A DNA stretch of 64,000 nt from Zhengitettix transpicula. Lineage: Eukaryota; Arthropoda; Insecta; Orthoptera; Tetrigidae. The translations under genes were made by a program, and so were the position numbers. The stretch lies in NCBI GenBank assembly GCA_037074705.1, contig CM073590.1, positions 114,596,100 to 114,660,099 of the forward strand. The letters are read 5' to 3'. Positions within the stretch are counted from its first letter, which is position 1. Every line of letters starts with the position of its first letter. The notes under the pieces were generated by a model that saw only the letters and a list, made by a program, of their open reading frames with translations, was not told the origin of the DNA and searched no databases. Positions 1-8,599 of the stretch are shown one piece after another.

Positions 1-367
1 CGCAGACCTTGGGCACACGGTAAGAGTTGTCTGCTATTTCTATTGAAATAGTCGGCCATCTGCCTCCTAAACTGGCCAAGGCAAGGCTGCGACTCCACAG
101 CATACCCCTCTCCCGTCATCGGAAGGGTGTGGGACAAGTACCAAATGTCTGACCTACCTGATGCATGTTTTCCTAGGGTTCTCCCTGCATCACTTTTAGG
201 CGAATTGCCGGGAAGGATCCTTAAACCATCGCCCGGGGGCCCTAGTTAACCCTTGGCTACCTTCCTCTACCCTTCCGCATCCCCCCTTTCAAATCCCTTC
301 CTATGCTATGAAAGGGGAGTTGCCACCATGTGGATTACCCTCATGTAGCCTGTTACCCTAAAAAAAA
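1..367 (+). repeat. SINE-like repeat, copy 1 (5' part outside window)
   Basis: 3' portion of the poly(A)-tailed repeat found many times here. It matches the complete copy at 60584-61047 through the blocks for 'gcctcctaaactgg', 'cgggggccctagtt' and 'gttgccaccatgtgg', and ends in 'tgttaccct' plus seven A (361-367). The window edge cuts off its 5' end. It is the type I form, whose 3' end reads 'catgtagcctgttaccct'. Confidence 0.85.
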
Positions 368-483
368 CATTAATCCCCAAACTTTTATAATATGTACAAA
401 ACCCCAAACACCGTGCCACGTGAGAACAATTGGTTATACGGAGGTTGTCTTACTGTGGTACGATGCCGTTGTAGGACTAGAAG

Positions 484-487
484 CTGG
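484..487. repeat. Target-site duplication, left copy (CTGG)
   Basis: CTGG directly precedes the TGTAAT of the 5' LTR and recurs directly after the 3' LTR at 6928-6931. Four-base duplications are normal for Ty3/gypsy integrases, so this marks one complete integration event. Confidence 0.85.
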
Positions 488-1266
488 TGTAATATAATAA
501 ATAGTCTACACGTGCCCTCTTATCATAACGTCTCTTCAGCATAGCGGACCTAAGAGGGCGCAGAACGCTGATGCAGTTAAAGTGATGACTTAGATATAGC
601 GAGTTACTAAACACAACACATAAGTCTTCACCCCTTACGCCTAGGCAGCTGTGATGACGCTGCGTCTAGACGGACGTCAGCATTTTAAGTACCTTATGCA
701 GACATGTACACGTCAGCAGAAATCTCCACCCTGTAAGAGTATTTCTCATTGGAGACTTAAAATCATCAGGGAGGGGGAAAGGAGTCTTCGAATAGTTCGG
801 AGCTCTTGGGGAAAGTCAGTCGTGATCCAACCTCCAGACGGGGTGGTGGCTCCTGGTGCTATCCGCCAGTTTGTCTTCCTTTATTTTATTTCTAACTATT
901 AAATCTCTTTATTCTTCATCAGCTCTTATTTGACTGAAGTGCAGCGAAACACCAACCACTACGCCTAGGTTCAATTAGTTGAACCCGAACCCTCACGTTA
1001 CCGACTTTCCTATTTCCTGTTCTTAATTCTTCCTTTATCCTCTAGATCGGTAGCCAGGTGAGCTAACGGAGGTATAGCTCGGTTGGTGAACGATCTATCT
1101 GGACTTCCCATTTCCAACTGCTGGAATGTGACATGTTCGCAGAGGTGAAATGTTACATGATGGCAAGCGGGATGTTACATGGCGCCCGCGGTTGGAAGTA
1201 TGATACATGGTGCCAGCGGTTGGAAGTATGTAACATGGTGCCAGCGGTTGGAAGATGTATATTACA
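488..1266 (+). repeat. 5' LTR
   Basis: Begins TGTAAT and ends ATTACA, a six-base inverted terminus. Positions 488-1138 are identical base for base to the 3' LTR. The six substitutions and one 3-bp length difference all fall in the last ~130 bp. The 83-codon open frame at 651-902 is duplicated exactly in both LTRs and is not regarded as a gene. A TCAGTC at 816-821 fits the arthropod initiator consensus and could mark the transcription start. An AATAAA at 497-502 lies in probable U3. Confidence 0.92.
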
Positions 1267-1316
1267 TGGTGGCAGCAGCGGGATGTAATGTTACATGGTG
1301 GCAGCACGTTGAGATA
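1131..1316 (+). repeat. Seven tandem LTR-end/primer-site-like units
   Basis: The pentamer ACATG recurs at 1131, 1155, 1177, 1205, 1233, 1264 and 1293, at spacings of 22-31 bp. Most units read (t)ACA-TGG-(t/c)G-(g/c)C-(a/c)GC, which is the LTR 3' terminus joined to a primer-site-like stretch, often followed by 'ggttgg'. Five units lie inside the LTR, and the last two cross the LTR/leader boundary. The 3' LTR carries the matching first five. Confidence 0.85.
1267..1284 (+). promoter_or_regulatory. Primer-binding site (tRNA-Leu-like)
   Basis: Starts immediately after the LTR terminus ATTACA. Its first ten bases, TGGTGGCAGC, complement a tRNA 3' end ...GCTGCCACCA, as found in some eukaryotic leucine tRNAs, and the following bases match partly. 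A second copy of the same ten bases begins at 1296 and could prime as well. Confidence 0.6.
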
Positions 1317-1532
1317 TTAGGCTAGTGGGTGTTACGCAACATTGGTCAGTCGAAGCGAGTGAATTGTCTTTAACACTGTGAGAATGGCCAATTCACAGTT
1401 GTGACGGACGTTCGACTGCGCGTGGAGTTGAGCGACGCTCAGGGGCATTCAGACTACGACGATTAGCTAGACCTGGTAGCTATTGAGATGGAGCAAGAAA
1501 TGCAGTCGGGATTGCTGTTTTAGGTCAAAGAA

Positions 1533-1790
1533 GTGTTAACGCGGAGCCTTAAACAGCTGGGCACCTCATCGCAGAGACGTACAGACGACACCACCGGTCA
1601 GCAGATTCCAGAGCTACGAGACTCAGCGAATTCTTCTAGTACTACACAGCGGCGAGCGAGGCCTCAACGCGGACACGCGAATCCACTTCCGGAAGCAGAG
1701 CGGCGATTCTTCCCTGGCGTACCCTACACCTTCAATCTTCAAACGGTGAGTCAGTTCCTTATTGAGAGGGTTTTTGTCTCATATGTCTAA
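1533..1790 (+). CDS. Short leader open frame of the LTR element, function unknown
   Basis: An 85-codon open frame between the leader and the recognisable gag remnant, in the same reading phase as the gag and protease segments downstream. The product is hydrophilic and rich in Arg, Ser and Pro, and I recognise no domain in it. Near its end a good splice-donor match, GTGAGT, starts at 1746. It may be the degraded start of gag or the 5' exon of a spliced env transcript. The stop at 1788-1790 separates it from the gag-like segment that begins around 1800. Confidence 0.35.
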   Translation: MLTRSLKQLGTSSQRRTDDTTGQQIPELRDSANSSSTTQRRARPQRGHANPLPEAERRFFPGVPYTFNLQTVSQFLIERVFVSYV

Positions 1791-1799
1791 AGGCACTAG

Positions 1800-2156
1800 A
1801 TGCCAAGTAAAAGCTTCGAAGGGCAAAAATGAACAGGGTATTCAGACGATTCCCAACCTGACGTACTTGATGACGACCTATATTTGTCAGTTGCAGAAGC
1901 TGCTAAGTTAATTACGGTAACCTTCGACGGGACACCTAGCTCATTGCGAAATTTTATAGAATGCGTAGAACTTGCTCTGGGTGCAGTCAAGCCGGCAAAC
2001 AGGGGTTAATTTTAAAATTTGTTGAATTAAAAGTAATTCGAAAGGAAACCTATAGGACATATAGTTATAAATTGTAGAGCAGTGATCAGATGTACCAAGT
2101 GTAATAGGTATGGCCATTTGGCTAATGCATGTGGAATTGCAAAAAAAAAAAGTTGA
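1800..2156 (+). pseudogene. gag: gag remnant: N-terminal segment plus CCHC zinc knuckle
   Basis: Frame-matched translation from 1830 to 2009 gives an acidic stretch followed by 'AAKLITVTFDG', characteristic of the start of errantivirus Gag. An early stop interrupts it and another ends it at about 2009. From 2055 the same phase encodes a perfect CX2CX4HX4C knuckle (Cys-Thr-Lys-Cys ... Gly-His ... Ala-Cys, ~2088-2129), preceded by a decayed one. The capsid region expected between the two segments (hundreds of residues) is absent. A run of ten A at 2142-2151 puts the downstream frame out of register. Confidence 0.7.
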
Positions 2157-2352
2157 ATTAGACGCTGAGGGTTCAGGTGCCTTCAGCGTTAGCAGAATCG
2201 CGAATACCGACGAATTAAGTGTACAGCGTCGTGTAAGCGATAAATTATTAAGCTCGTGCCCCAACTCCCAAAATGAGAAAAATCCGCGGTGTGTTAGGGT
2301 GGTCCTACGGAAGATCGACTTTCCGTACAGTGCGCACAAATTGGTGCGGTAA
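2157..2352 (+). pseudogene. C-terminal tail of gag, +1 relative to the knuckle
   Basis: After the A-run the open frame continues in another phase for about 65 codons to a stop at 2350-2352. The product is hydrophilic and basic with no recognisable domain. The pol frame is open from 2298, so gag tail and pol overlap by about 55 bp in the -1 relation usual for errantivirus gag-pol. I infer that the tail belongs to gag from position only. Confidence 0.4.
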
Positions 2353-3727
2353 AGCGACAACGTAAGGTGACGCACGCCTTTGCGACGGACATGGCAGGAG
2401 TTCATGTGAAGCATAAATTTAAAAAGTCCGCTAGGAACGTAGCTGATCAGATCCCGAGGATTCAGAGAATGGGCCTTGAATCGTATATGTCAACTGATGT
2501 CGCGGCTTCTAGCGAATCAGATGGGCAAAAACGTCTTGGCGCCAAAATGATAGGGGATGTATGCGGTTTTGACGTGACGCGGCAGCGGGCGTTTCCAGAG
2601 GTGCTCGATTCCCATAGAGAGGACGAGGCACAGGACGCTGCATTACATGGCAGGAGTTCATGTAATAAGGGGAGTGATCTTGGGGGCGAGAGGGCGTTTC
2701 CAGAGGTGCTCGATTCCCATAGAGAGGACGAGGCAAGGAACGCTACATTCCACGGCAGGAGTTCATGTAATAAGCGGAGTGATCTTAGGGGCGAAATGGC
2801 GTTTCCAGAGGTGCTCGATTCCCATAGAGAGGACGAGGCAAGGGACGCTGCATTACGTGGCAGGAGTTCATGTAATAAGGAGAGTGATCTTAGGGGCGAA
2901 ATGGCGTTTCCGGAGGTGCACGATTCCCACAGAGAGGACGAAGCACGGATAGCCATATTATTGAAAGAAAAGGGGGAGTGTTCTTGGGGGCGATATTGCG
3001 TAGTAGTGAGCTCAAGACACTTAAAAAATGGGCAAGGGTTGGCATTAGTGGACACAGGGTCCATTCCCAACCTAGTGAGTATTAATTCCCTTTCAGGTCT
3101 AGAGGGATTACAGGAAAGTAAGGTGGAAATTGAAGGTATAACAGGAAGCAGTCTGGTAGTTTATGGCTCCATTAAGATGAAAATAGATAATGGGAATACA
3201 AATATAGATCACGTTTTTTATGTAGTGCAGGAGTTACCAGGAAAATTGAATTTAATCTTAGGTCAGGAATTTTTGGCAGCATGTAATTTTGTGTTAACCT
3301 GTGACAATGTAGCACCACCGTATAGCGAGACGATTATTGAACGGAAAACGGAGGAAAGAGGGGTGAGATTAATCGAAAATCAGTTGTTACAGCCAGGACT
3401 CCGGTGTGCTTGTTGTTTGGTGGAGTGTCGAGATAAGGTTTTAAAATGTCTAGTGGTAAACACAACACCTTACCCCATACTAGTCAATACTAACCCAGAT
3501 TTAGTAAAACCTCCCACTAATTTGAAGCAACTTCCAATTGAAAATTCCAAGTTGTTTACGGAGAAAAGGCGGAATTTATTATTGTCTAAATTGCGTGTTA
3601 ACGGCGAAGGAAAGGCCTCGGAGGAAATAGTGAAATTATGTTTAGAATTTATGGACATTTTCCACCTCCCTGGGGACAATTTGAGTACTACAACCGCAGC
3701 CGTACATCATATTCCCACTCCAAATGT
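2298..3727 (+). pseudogene. pol: pol, 5' part: tandem-repeat linker, retropepsin and truncated RT start
   Basis: Open frame of about 500 codons running to a stop at 3860, of which the part up to ~3727 is genuine pol. Order: basic N-terminal linker; 35-residue tandem repeats (2589-2945); an aspartic protease of the retropepsin type, with active-site Leu-Val-Asp-Thr-Gly-Ser encoded near 3045-3062 and the C-terminal flap partner Ile-Leu-Gly-Gln-Glu-Phe near 3255-3272; then a segment ending 'DIFHLPGDNLS' that corresponds to the extreme N-terminus of errantivirus reverse transcriptase. The frame then runs into integrase DNA in the wrong phase, so the last ~44 codons are junk. The catalytic YXDD domain and RNase H do not occur anywhere in the element. 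Confidence 0.8.
2589..2945 (+). repeat. 105-bp tandem repeats encoding a 35-residue unit
   Basis: The unit starts at 2589, 2694, 2799 and 2904, exactly 105 bp apart, giving three full copies and a partial fourth. Each full unit encodes an acidic/basic peptide starting Ala-Phe-Pro-Glu-Val and containing Ser-Ser-Cys-Asn-Lys. Because 105 is divisible by three, the frame is preserved. An 18-bp core ('catggcaggagttcatgt') also occurs once upstream near 2389, a possible seed of the expansion. Confidence 0.93.
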
Positions 3728-4666
3728 TGTTACATTTCAAGTTGTAGAGAATGTCAGCTCTTTAAAAGCTCCAATCAACAAACTAAGCAACAACTTCAGG
3801 TTACAGATACTCCAGATCATCTTTGGGACAAAGTCGAACTCGACATTTTTGGTCCCTTGAATACTACTGAATCCGGTTACAAATATGTACTGACACTGCA
3901 AGACGTTCTCTCAAAATATTTAATCGCAATACCTCTTATTAACCAAACCGCGGAGTCGGTCGCAGAAGCATTTGTAAACAGAGTTATTTTAGTGTATGGC
4001 ATTCCTTCGATAGTTTTGACAGATCAAGGTACTAATTTTATGAGCGAAGTTTTTAAACGATTATGTAAACTGCTTAGGATACAGAAATTGAATAGCACTG
4101 CATATCATCCGCAAACAATCGGTTCGCTCGAACGGAGTCATTCCAGTTTAGCAAATTACTTAAGAATCTACGCGGACCCATTGAAACATGACTGGGATCA
4201 GTGGTTACCATTTGCGGTTTTTGTCTACAATACGACACCCCATTCTACAACTAAGCACACCCCATACGAATTGATGTTTGGAATGGTGTGCAACATTCCG
4301 GGAATTTTTCAAAAATCACCCCAACCCCTATATAATTATGATGACCTAATATTGCAGCTGAAGTACAGATTACAAACTAGTCACCAAATAGCGAGACAGA
4401 ATTTGATTGCCACTAAAGAAAAACAGAGACATGCGGTTTCATTCCACTCTGTCGAATTCAAACCCGGTGATAAAGTGTTGCTAAAGAAAGAGAACCGCAG
4501 AAAAATGGATGCTAGGTACACTGGACCATATATTATCGAAGAATCAAGCTTCCCTAACATGAGAATTAGACCTGAAAGTGGAAAGACGAAAATCTGGGTA
4601 CACTCCGATCACTTAAAACATTATCAGGAAAGATCACTTAAAACATTATCAGGAAAGATCACTTAA
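3728..4666 (+). pseudogene. pol, 3' part: integrase lacking its N-terminal histidines
   Basis: Begins abruptly with the Cys-X2-Cys half of the HHCC zinc finger (near 3743-3754), in a different phase from the upstream pol frame; the His pair is gone with the deletion. The core keeps Asp of 'ELDIFGPL', Asp of 'LTDQGTNF' and Glu of 'GSLERSH', the last two separated by exactly 35 residues, so the DD35E triad is intact. One conserved residue in the loop before the Glu is unusual (Ile in 'QTIGS', where Asn is common). A chromodomain-free C-terminal domain follows. The tail is altered by the 25-bp repeats, which bring a stop at 4664-4666. Without an upstream frame it could be made only from an internal start, so I treat it as non-functional despite the preserved triad. 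Confidence 0.85.
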
Positions 4667-4709
4667 AACATTATCAGGAAAGATCACTTAAAACATTATC
4701 AGGAAAGAT
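4610..4709 (+). repeat. Four perfect 25-bp tandem repeats at the integrase 3' end
   Basis: The unit 'cacttaaaacattatcagg' + 'aaagat' (25 bp; the last A of the first part is shared) occurs four times without a mismatch at 4610, 4635, 4660 and 4685. One unit is not a multiple of three, so the frame rotates within the array and meets a stop in the third unit. The perfect identity implies a very recent expansion. Confidence 0.95.
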
Positions 4710-4973
4710 TAGATCCTAATAAAACGACGATAAGACAGAAAGAGAAATAGGTAGATCTAAACGTTGGGGGTAGTTAACAATTATCATAAGGAATTTGAAG
4801 TAATAATTTTGTATTTATGTTGTAATACGTGTACTAAATTCTATTCACGAGATAAGGCATGACTTACTGACCGTTCAAGTGTTTCAAGGACAAAATCTAG
4901 AGCAAGTGAGTTAAGTATCATGTAAGGTCGAGCTAAAGATAATTTCTTTGAGGCGCAAAGTTATTAAAATTTT

Positions 4974-6080
4974 TTGAATTTATTTGTTTTAATTAGTTTA
5001 AACTCTTCTAATATAAGACACATGAGACATGAACTCATCAATGGTGTAATAGGAACAGACTCATTCACTAACCTTTCCTTTGAACTATTAACTATCATAC
5101 CTCCTACTGTATATATGTTTAACAGACAATTAGTGTATAGGATTAAAGTACCGCTTCATGGAGAAACCGTATATCAGTTGTATAGACTTGTAAAATTTCC
5201 ATTTCAGTATAACGCAACTCATTATGCGTGTGTGGATATTTCCTTGAAAGACGAATACATAGGGACTGATGCGACCCGATTAAAATATGTAAAATTAACT
5301 TCCAATGATTTACTAAAATGTTACACTTCTAGAAACAATGTTTATTACTGTGATAAAAATGTAACAATTTACACATTCACCAGTGAATCAACGGATTGTG
5401 TTGCGTCACTAATTCACCCTTCCACGTCTTCATTACCAGAAAATTGTAACATTCATTTTATCACTTTGGCAGAATTGTTAATTTTACCTCTTAATACTAA
5501 TGAATTTCTATATGTGACTCCAGTAATGGAAAAACTTATGGTTAATTGTAATAACACCAATACAATTTTGAATTTATCGGGAGCCGGTAAATTATCGTTA
5601 CCACCTAGGTGCAAGGCATATACGAGAAAGATGATATTGTACTCTTTAGCAGAAACTGTTATTGAAGAAAACCTAGACTTTACACCTAATTTACAAACGT
5701 TATACTCAAAGAATGTTAATCATTACGCTGATGTTGTGTCGCAAGAACCATCAGCTAAGTGGACATTAAAGATGATAATAAATAATACTGAACAACTGGT
5801 AGAAATAGACAAATTGTCAAAACTTTTAGATACTACTGCAACAACTGATGTAACTGAGCCAATACTTTTGTTTAGTGTAGTAATTGTATTTGGAATTATG
5901 TGTGTGGCAATCATTTGTTATTTTATTTGTAATTGCTTATATGTAACCTTTCCCTCCGTACGGCAAAAGATAGCACACTTCTATAATTGTATCCTACCAA
6001 TGAAATATATAGAAGCTATTGTAAAGGAGTCACCCCCGGAAGATGTAAATATAAATATTAATCAAAGCACTAATACCTAA
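4974..6080 (+). pseudogene. env: env remnant: membrane-anchored C-terminal part of an errantivirus F-type envelope protein
   Basis: Open for 368 codons from a TTG; the first ATG in frame is at 5022. The product has about six N-glycosylation sequons (Asn-X-Ser/Thr), several cysteines and a single ~28-residue hydrophobic segment at about residues 293-323, then a ~45-residue cytoplasmic tail. This is the architecture of the transmembrane half of baculovirus-F-like Env proteins in insect errantiviruses. Near the start, a short basic motif followed by a short hydrophobic piece may be the remains of the cleavage site and the region after it. The long surface subunit and most of the segment normally following the cleavage site are missing. 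A polypyrimidine stretch ending 'ttttaattag' at ~4995 is a possible splice acceptor. Non-functional as an entry protein by any reasonable reading. Confidence 0.75.
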
Positions 6081-6140
6081 ATAGGTAATGGAAACTTAAA
6101 TAGGGATTTGAATCGACACCGGCCGATTCCAATCCTGTTT

Positions 6141-6151
6141 AAGGGAGGGCG
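6141..6151 (+). promoter_or_regulatory. Polypurine tract before the 3' LTR
   Basis: Nine purines (aagggaggg) followed by 'cg', then TGTAAT of the 3' LTR. This is the expected position for the plus-strand DNA primer in reverse transcription. Confidence 0.7.
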
Positions 6152-6927
6152 TGTAATATAATAAATAGTCTACACGTGCCCTCTTATCATAACGTCTCTT
6201 CAGCATAGCGGACCTAAGAGGGCGCAGAACGCTGATGCAGTTAAAGTGATGACTTAGATATAGCGAGTTACTAAACACAACACATAAGTCTTCACCCCTT
6301 ACGCCTAGGCAGCTGTGATGACGCTGCGTCTAGACGGACGTCAGCATTTTAAGTACCTTATGCAGACATGTACACGTCAGCAGAAATCTCCACCCTGTAA
6401 GAGTATTTCTCATTGGAGACTTAAAATCATCAGGGAGGGGGAAAGGAGTCTTCGAATAGTTCGGAGCTCTTGGGGAAAGTCAGTCGTGATCCAACCTCCA
6501 GACGGGGTGGTGGCTCCTGGTGCTATCCGCCAGTTTGTCTTCCTTTATTTTATTTCTAACTATTAAATCTCTTTATTCTTCATCAGCTCTTATTTGACTG
6601 AAGTGCAGCGAAACACCAACCACTACGCCTAGGTTCAATTAGTTGAACCCGAACCCTCACGTTACCGACTTTCCTATTTCCTGTTCTTAATTCTTCCTTT
6701 ATCCTCTAGATCGGTAGCCAGGTGAGCTAACGGAGGTATAGCTCGGTTGGTGAACGATCTATCTGGACTTCCCATTTCCAACTGCTGGAATGTGACATGT
6801 TCACAGTGGTGGAATGTTACATGATGGCAAGCGGGCTGTTACATGGCGCCCGCGGTTGGAAGTATGATACATGGTGCCAGCGGTTGGAAGTATGTTACAT
6901 GGTGCCAGCGGTTGGATGTATGTTACA
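6152..6927 (+). repeat. 3' LTR
   Basis: 776 bp, TGTAAT...GTTACA. Identical to the 5' LTR over its first ~650 bp and different only in the repeat-bearing end. It lacks three bases (near 6918) present in the 5' copy. It is followed directly by the CTGG duplication. Confidence 0.93.
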
Positions 6928-6931
6928 CTGG
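6928..6931. repeat. Target-site duplication, right copy (CTGG)
   Basis: Matches 484-487 and sits directly after the ACA terminus of the 3' LTR. Confidence 0.85.
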
Positions 6932-7434
6932 GACCCTCGTGGTGATGACCGCTGGTTGGTGTCACGTATTCCAAAACTGTTGTGCCTGGCTACAGCTAAA
7001 CTCCTCGTTGCCTTAGCTCTCCGAACATCTATTGTTTAATCTTTGCTCATTGCTAACACCAGATCTCGCCGAACGTTAACTCTGTTCAGCGAGATTCTTT
7101 ACTCTCCCTGGATCTGCCAATGTTTCTGCCGCATCGCCTCTCTCCGTACTCCTCAACTTTGCGGTCACTTGACGGGGTGATTTTATTTACCTCGCCGCAC
7201 GTACAGCCAGGTAAAAGAAACATTCCGTCCCTCATTGTTCTCGGAAATTTTTGCTAAGAGCTTGTTTTGCTTCTAGCCGAAACTAAAGATTCATGGATGG
7301 CAGACAGACTTTTAGCGGAAACTATTACAAAAGCCCTATCGGTCAATACCCTTAGCCAAACTTAAAAATAAATATGTAATATATGTAATTTACTACAAAG
7401 TTATGGGTGATTTGTGAAATTAATGGATTAGTAT
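6932..7434. other. Unassigned DNA right of the LTR element
   Basis: Slightly less AT-rich than its surroundings up to about 7270, including an inverted pair 'atctcgccgaac / gttcagcgagat' near 7065-7094. No convincing reading frame or known repeat seen. Confidence 0.5.
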
Positions 7435-8185
7435 GGATCTGCGTAGTTGACTATTGAATGATTTTTTATGCTACTTTTAGTATTGTGGGAATATTCAGAT
7501 CTGAGCGTATTCAGTGGTTGGGAAAATCCCAAGAACAGTTAATGATGTATCTTAGTGCTTTATTTTGGAAAGTTTGGATTTTGCATATATGGAAATTTGC
7601 TGCTGTTACATGAGTATAGTGGGTATTACTGATGTATAAATCAGCTTTTTGGTTTCTAGTGGCAGTGGAGAATTAGGTGATACTAGCTGGCTTTAATAAT
7701 TGTGTTCAGTTGTTTTTTTGTGTTGATAATGTGCAGAGACCAGGAAAGTTTATGATCTAGACACCTAGGTATGAATGGGACGTTTTATTAGGGATAGGTT
7801 GATTATTGAAGATTAAGTTTCTGTTTAGGTGAATTTTACGTTTGAGAGAGAAGGGAACAGTGACAGATTTGTTAGGATTGAGATAGATTCTCCAATTGGT
7901 TGCCCACTTCTCTATTTGATTAAGTGAATCTTATAATATTGTTTGTGCAGTATTAAAGTCTGGGGCTTGTCATAATATGACTTTAACATCGGTATAGATG
8001 GAAGTAAAGGTGTTTGGGAGTATTGGGATGTTGTGGTGTATAAATTGAATAGAGAACACTGCCTTGGGGGTTCCCCTGCAGAGATTTTATTAAAGGAAGA
8101 GAAAGTATTGTTTTGAAGAGAATTTATAATAAAATGAAGATCTATGAGTATTATCAACCAAGGAGTGTGACTAGATAGCAATTAC
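7435..8185 (-). pseudogene. Jockey-like LINE relic, reverse transcriptase and C-terminus
   Basis: On the minus strand, 8181 to ~7880 translates into RT finger/palm sequence with the 'NKISAGEPPRQCSLF' motif (normally ...GVPQGSVL...). It is followed by the thumb motif 'NWRIYLNPNKSVTVPFSL' (~7880-7830) and, lower down, the conserved C-terminal block 'KIQTFQNKALRYIIN' and 'RSDLNIPTI' (7590-7490). Several stops and frame changes break it. The order is that of Jockey-clade non-LTR retrotransposon ORF2. The endonuclease part is absent, so this is a 5'-truncated, decayed copy. Confidence 0.75.
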
Positions 8186-8599
8186 CTTCTGTGGTAAGGT
8201 AGATTATAGAGACTCCTTGATGTGAATTTTTAATTTATTATAAATTATACATTTGTACATTTAATTTAATTTATTCCAAATATTATGCCTTTCAGTCATA
8301 TGCAAAGTGCGCACATTTATTTTATCATCAGGGCTGGAAATCTAACAAACTAAAATTTAAATGGCAATTGAAATCCTTTTTTTAAAAAAAATAGTAAAGG
8401 AAGCTAACCGCGGGATTTGCTCACGAACATGTGCCTCCAGTAAATAACAGGCAGCGTCAGTTCTCTTCCTGCAGGTATTCCCGAATCTCCGTCGCCAGCC
8501 AGTTGTCGGGTTCCGCACATAACTATCCCTCATGACCACTCTTTAATATATGTTGATGTCGCTTCCTTGTTCCCAATGACTTAGTTCTCAACAGCTTCA
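8186..8599. other. Unassigned AT-rich DNA between LINE and PLE
   Basis: AT-rich, with short homopolymer runs. The small minus-strand frame at 8357-8539 has no recognisable motif and is taken as chance. Confidence 0.5.

Larger units (their letters stand above)
488..6927 (+). mobile_element. Complete but defective errantivirus-like Ty3/gypsy LTR retroelement
   Basis: A single insertion with two near-identical LTRs (488-1266 and 6152-6927), CTGG target duplications, a primer-binding site at 1267 and a purine tract just before the 3' LTR. The internal order is gag remnant, retropepsin, N-terminal edge of reverse transcriptase, integrase and env, which is the order of insect errantiviruses (Metaviridae). 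Most of gag, the reverse transcriptase catalytic domain, RNase H and the N-terminal part of env are missing, so it cannot be autonomous. At ~6.4 kb it is shorter than typical 7-8.5-kb errantiviruses, in line with these deletions. The near-identical LTRs suggest a recent insertion. Confidence 0.93.

Noticed and set aside
651..902. 83-codon open frame, repeated at 6315-6566
   Set aside because: It lies inside the LTR and is duplicated only because the LTR is. There is no protein motif and it begins with GTG.
3728..3860. Continuation of the 497-codon pol frame as real protein
   Set aside because: Past ~3727 the DNA encodes integrase in another phase. The remaining codons are an out-of-frame read-through.
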